From: Pseudomonas putida
GTDB lineage: Bacteria; Pseudomonadota; Gammaproteobacteria; Pseudomonadales; Pseudomonadaceae
Reading direction: 5' to 3'
NCBI GenBank assembly: GCA_041879295.1
Contig: CP047152.1
Span: 2,733,501 to 2,797,500, forward strand
Length of the DNA: 64,000 nt
In this document: positions 61,888 to 64,000 of the stretch, one piece after another
Layout of the letters: each line of letters opens with the position of its first letter
Position numbering within the stretch: position 1 is the first letter of the stretch
Made by a program: the position numbers and the translations under genes
The notes under the pieces: model-generated
The model's input: the letters and a program-made list of their open reading frames with translations, nothing else
Databases searched by the model: none
Told to the model about the DNA's origin: nothing

Positions 61888-64000
61888 TCAGTAGCGCCAC
61901 AGCACAGCGACTTCCAGGCTGCGCGGCTCACCCAGGTAGTACTGGGTGTTGGTCTGGTGGATGAAACGGGCATATACCTCGTCGGTGAGGTTGCGCAGCC
62001 GCGCGCTGACTTGCACGTGTTTGTCCAGGTCGTGGGTCATGGACAGCCCGTAGACGGTGTAGGACGGTACCCATGCGGTGTTGGCGGTGTTGGCGTACAC
62101 CGATGAGACGTAGCGGGCATCGGCCCCGACCTGCCAGCCGGGCGCCAGGTCGTAGGTCAACCAGAGGTTGGCCACGCGCTCGGGGATGTTGACCGGGTTC
62201 TTGCCCTTGCGCAAGTACACCACGCCGCTGATGGTCTCGTTGAACTCATCGTATTCGGCATTTACCCAACTGAAGTTGCCTGCCGCCAGCAGCTTGGGCG
62301 TGACCTTGAACGAGGCTGCCAGCTCGATGCCGGTGGAGGTCTGCTGGCCCGCCTGCTCGGTGGTGTTCGGCACGGTCGAGGAGGGCACGGAGATATCCTT
62401 GCGCACGATGCGATACGCCGCTGCCGTGGCCGAGCCGCGGCCGTCGAGGAAGTCGAACTTGCTGCCTACTTCGACCTGACGGCCGGTGCTCAGGTCGAAG
62501 TCGCCGACCTGGTTGATCGAGGCGCTGGTCAGGGTACCGCCTGGTGGTTCGGCCGAGGTACTGTATTGGGTGTACAGGCTGACGTTGGAGGTCAGCTCAT
62601 AGACCAGGCCCAGGCGACCGGTGATGGCGTCCCAGCGTCGGTCGAGCCTGGCTCGCGCCACATGGTCGACCACGTCGAAGTCGATATGGTCGTAGCGCAG
62701 TGCGGTGATCAATGACAGCTGATCGGTCAGGCGGGTACGGTTCTCGACGAAGGCCGAGGTGGTGTCGGTGGTGGTGGTTCTGCCCTTGGTTATGGGCGCG
62801 TCCATACCGGGGATATCGAGGAAGTGCCCGGGTTCGAAGCCGTTCGGGTCAACCGTGTCGAACGCCCCCTTGGACAGCGGGTAGTTGGTTTGCTGGTTGG
62901 TGCTGTAGTCCATGCCGAACGCCCAGTCGCTGGCCAGGCCGAACAACTGGCCCTGGTGGGTCAGCTCAAGCCTGTCGCCGTTGACCTCCTGGTCGTGCCG
63001 CTGGCGATAGCCGCCCGAGCGAGCGATGGCGCTGTTGTCGGCGTTGTAGCGATACACTTCGAGATTGCGGTAATCGCGCTGGCCGTTGTAGTGGTAGAAG
63101 GTGTTACGCAGTTGGGTGTTGTCGTCGAAGCGGTAGTCGGTGATCGAGCGCAGCCACCGGGTGCGCTGCTCGTAGCGACCGTCTTCGACGTTGTAGTTGT
63201 TGAAACGGTTGTGCTTGTCGATGTGCAAGGTACCGACCAGTGGCTGCAATACCGGTGTGCCCCAGTAGGGGCTGTCCTCTTGCTCTTCCAGGTATTCGAT
63301 GGCCAGCGTGTGCGAGAGCTGATCGTTGATGTCGCTAAGCAGCGAGAAAGCCAGATTGCCGGCCCCATTCTCCTGCCGATCGATATAGCCGTTGGTGCTG
63401 GTGCGGCTGTAGTCGAGGCGCGCATAGTGGCGCGGGCCGTCGCCCGTGTTCAGCGCCTTGTTGAAGGCGACCGACGTTTCCATGGTGTCGTAGCGTGCAT
63501 AACTGACGCGCCCTTCGAAGGTGTCTTCGTCACGGCTTGCCAGCCGGGTGATGAAATTGAGGCTGCCACCGACAGCGCCGCTGCCGTTGAGGAATGAGGA
63601 TGGCCCGCCGAGCAATTCGACGCGGTCGTAGATCCAGGCGCCCACCGGGCGCGCCGCGCCGCCATACTGCAAATTGATGCCATTGAACAACTGGCTGATC
63701 TGGGCACCGTTGAACCCTCGGTACGACACATACCCCCCCCAGCCGGGCGGAGCCGAGGCGTTAACCCCGGGCAGTGCATTGGCGGCGTCCTGGAAGTTAC
63801 GTGCGCCAATGCGCTCCATGGTCTTGCGGTCGGCAACGCTGACGGAAGCGGGGTTCTCCCTGGCGCTGAGGTTCAGCCGCGAGCCGCTTTCGATGGGGCG
63901 ATCAAGGTCAAGGCGGGTTGCCTCCGTGGGTTGATTGGCTGTGGCCGTGACATTGCTGGCCGGCAGGGTCAGGGTGTCATCCTGCGCCCAGGCACAGGTT
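61888..64000 (-). CDS. TonB-dependent siderophore receptor (5' end outside window)
   Basis: The frame is open from the right window edge to 61888, giving about 703 residues. The visible upstream part reads CAWAQDDTLTLPASNVTATA, so a signal-peptide cleavage site after AWA lies near the edge and only the first ~20-30 codons are missing. A plug with RIGARNFQDAANALPGVNAS and RVELLGGPSSFLNGSGAVGG, then a long barrel ending AVLWRY, matches the siderophore-receptor (FhuE/FpvA-like) family. The N-terminus starts directly with the TonB-box/plug region and lacks a transducer extension. An internal ATG at 63819 is not the true start. Ligand unknown. Confidence 0.93.
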   Translation of the reverse strand, partial: TCAWAQDDTLTLPASNVTATANQPTEATRLDLDRPIESGSRLNLSARENPASVSVADRKTMERIGARNFQDAANALPGVNASAPPGWGGYVSYRGFNGAQISQLFNGINLQYGGAARPVGAWIYDRVELLGGPSSFLNGSGAVGGSLNFITRLASRDEDTFEGRVSYARYDTMETSVAFNKALNTGDGPRHYARLDYSRTSTNGYIDRQENGAGNLAFSLLSDINDQLSHTLAIEYLEEQEDSPYWGTPVLQPLVGTLHIDKHNRFNNYNVEDGRYEQRTRWLRSITDYRFDDNTQLRNTFYHYNGQRDYRNLEVYRYNADNSAIARSGGYRQRHDQEVNGDRLELTHQGQLFGLASDWAFGMDYSTNQQTNYPLSKGAFDTVDPNGFEPGHFLDIPGMDAPITKGRTTTTDTTSAFVENRTRLTDQLSLITALRYDHIDFDVVDHVARARLDRRWDAITGRLGLVYELTSNVSLYTQYSTSAEPPGGTLTSASINQVGDFDLSTGRQVEVGSKFDFLDGRGSATAAAYRIVRKDISVPSSTVPNTTEQAGQQTSTGIELAASFKVTPKLLAAGNFSWVNAEYDEFNETISGVVYLRKGKNPVNIPERVANLWLTYDLAPGWQVGADARYVSSVYANTANTAWVPSYTVYGLSMTHDLDKHVQVSARLRNLTDEVYARFIHQTNTQYYLGEPRSLEVAVLWRY

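Overview
The window looks like chromosomal DNA of a Pseudomonas putida-group bacterium. Base composition is GC-rich with strong third-position G/C. The gene families are typical of that group: GnuR/GnuK/GntP, PtxS with the kgu genes, the three-subunit gluconate 2-dehydrogenase, P. putida-type REP sequences and DUF1652. Several palindromes match the known PtxS operator exactly. I see no phage, plasmid, insertion sequence, CRISPR array, rRNA or tRNA. Both ends cut a gene (gspF at the left, a TonB-dependent receptor at the right).

Layout. 0-2 kb: the end of a type II secretion locus (gspF, gspG) and a divergent lytic transglycosylase. 2.2-6.9 kb: two paralogous membrane histidine kinases in tandem, then one sigma54-type response regulator. 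6.9-10.5 kb: gluconate uptake and phosphorylation (gntP, gnuK) and the LacI-type regulator gnuR, with three matching palindromes that are probably its operators. 10.6-11.8 kb: six ~199-bp direct repeats, each carrying a REP-like hairpin, closed by an inverted copy. 11.9-17.1 kb: a soluble PAS-PAS chemoreceptor facing a BvgS/EvgS-like hybrid kinase and its LuxR-type regulator. 17.3-20 kb: a cobalamin-riboswitch-controlled cbtB-cbtA-cobE-cobM operon. 20-25 kb: single housekeeping or accessory genes (GNAT, LysE exporter, hydrolase, pirin, DUF1652, AlkB). 25-30.7 kb: a curli-type region with two curlin-repeat subunits and two large paralogous secreted proteins, but no csgDEFG. 31-32.3 kb: a small membrane protein and a histidine phosphatase.

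32.5-41.7 kb is the periplasmic ketogluconate route. Gluconate 2-dehydrogenase (small subunit, FAD subunit, triheme cytochrome c) makes 2-ketogluconate. KguT imports it, KguK phosphorylates it and KguD reduces it to 6-phosphogluconate, with KguE of unclear role. PtxS lies between the two gene sets, and its perfect 14-bp palindrome stands upstream of the dehydrogenase genes, ptxS and kguE. Together with gntP/gnuK this window carries two of the three convergent routes from glucose to 6-phosphogluconate.

41.7-52.8 kb: an EndA-like nuclease with a C-terminal Ada-like metal-binding segment, an aldo/keto reductase, two LysR regulators, an MFS exporter, a catabolic-type acetolactate synthase divergent from a LysR gene, a bacteriophytochrome kinase with its own receiver, an orphan thymidylate-kinase-like protein and an Lrp-type regulator. 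52.9-56 kb: a 1015-residue kinase / M23 / class III aminotransferase fusion divergent from the Lrp gene, the most unusual single protein here. 56-64 kb: an MscS channel, a diguanylate cyclase, two TonB-dependent receptors, a DUF2946 protein and two short stretches that look like gene remnants.

Nothing here is clearly a new defence or mobile system. The best leads are the tripartite fusion, the repeat array, and the curli locus with its paired secreted proteins.
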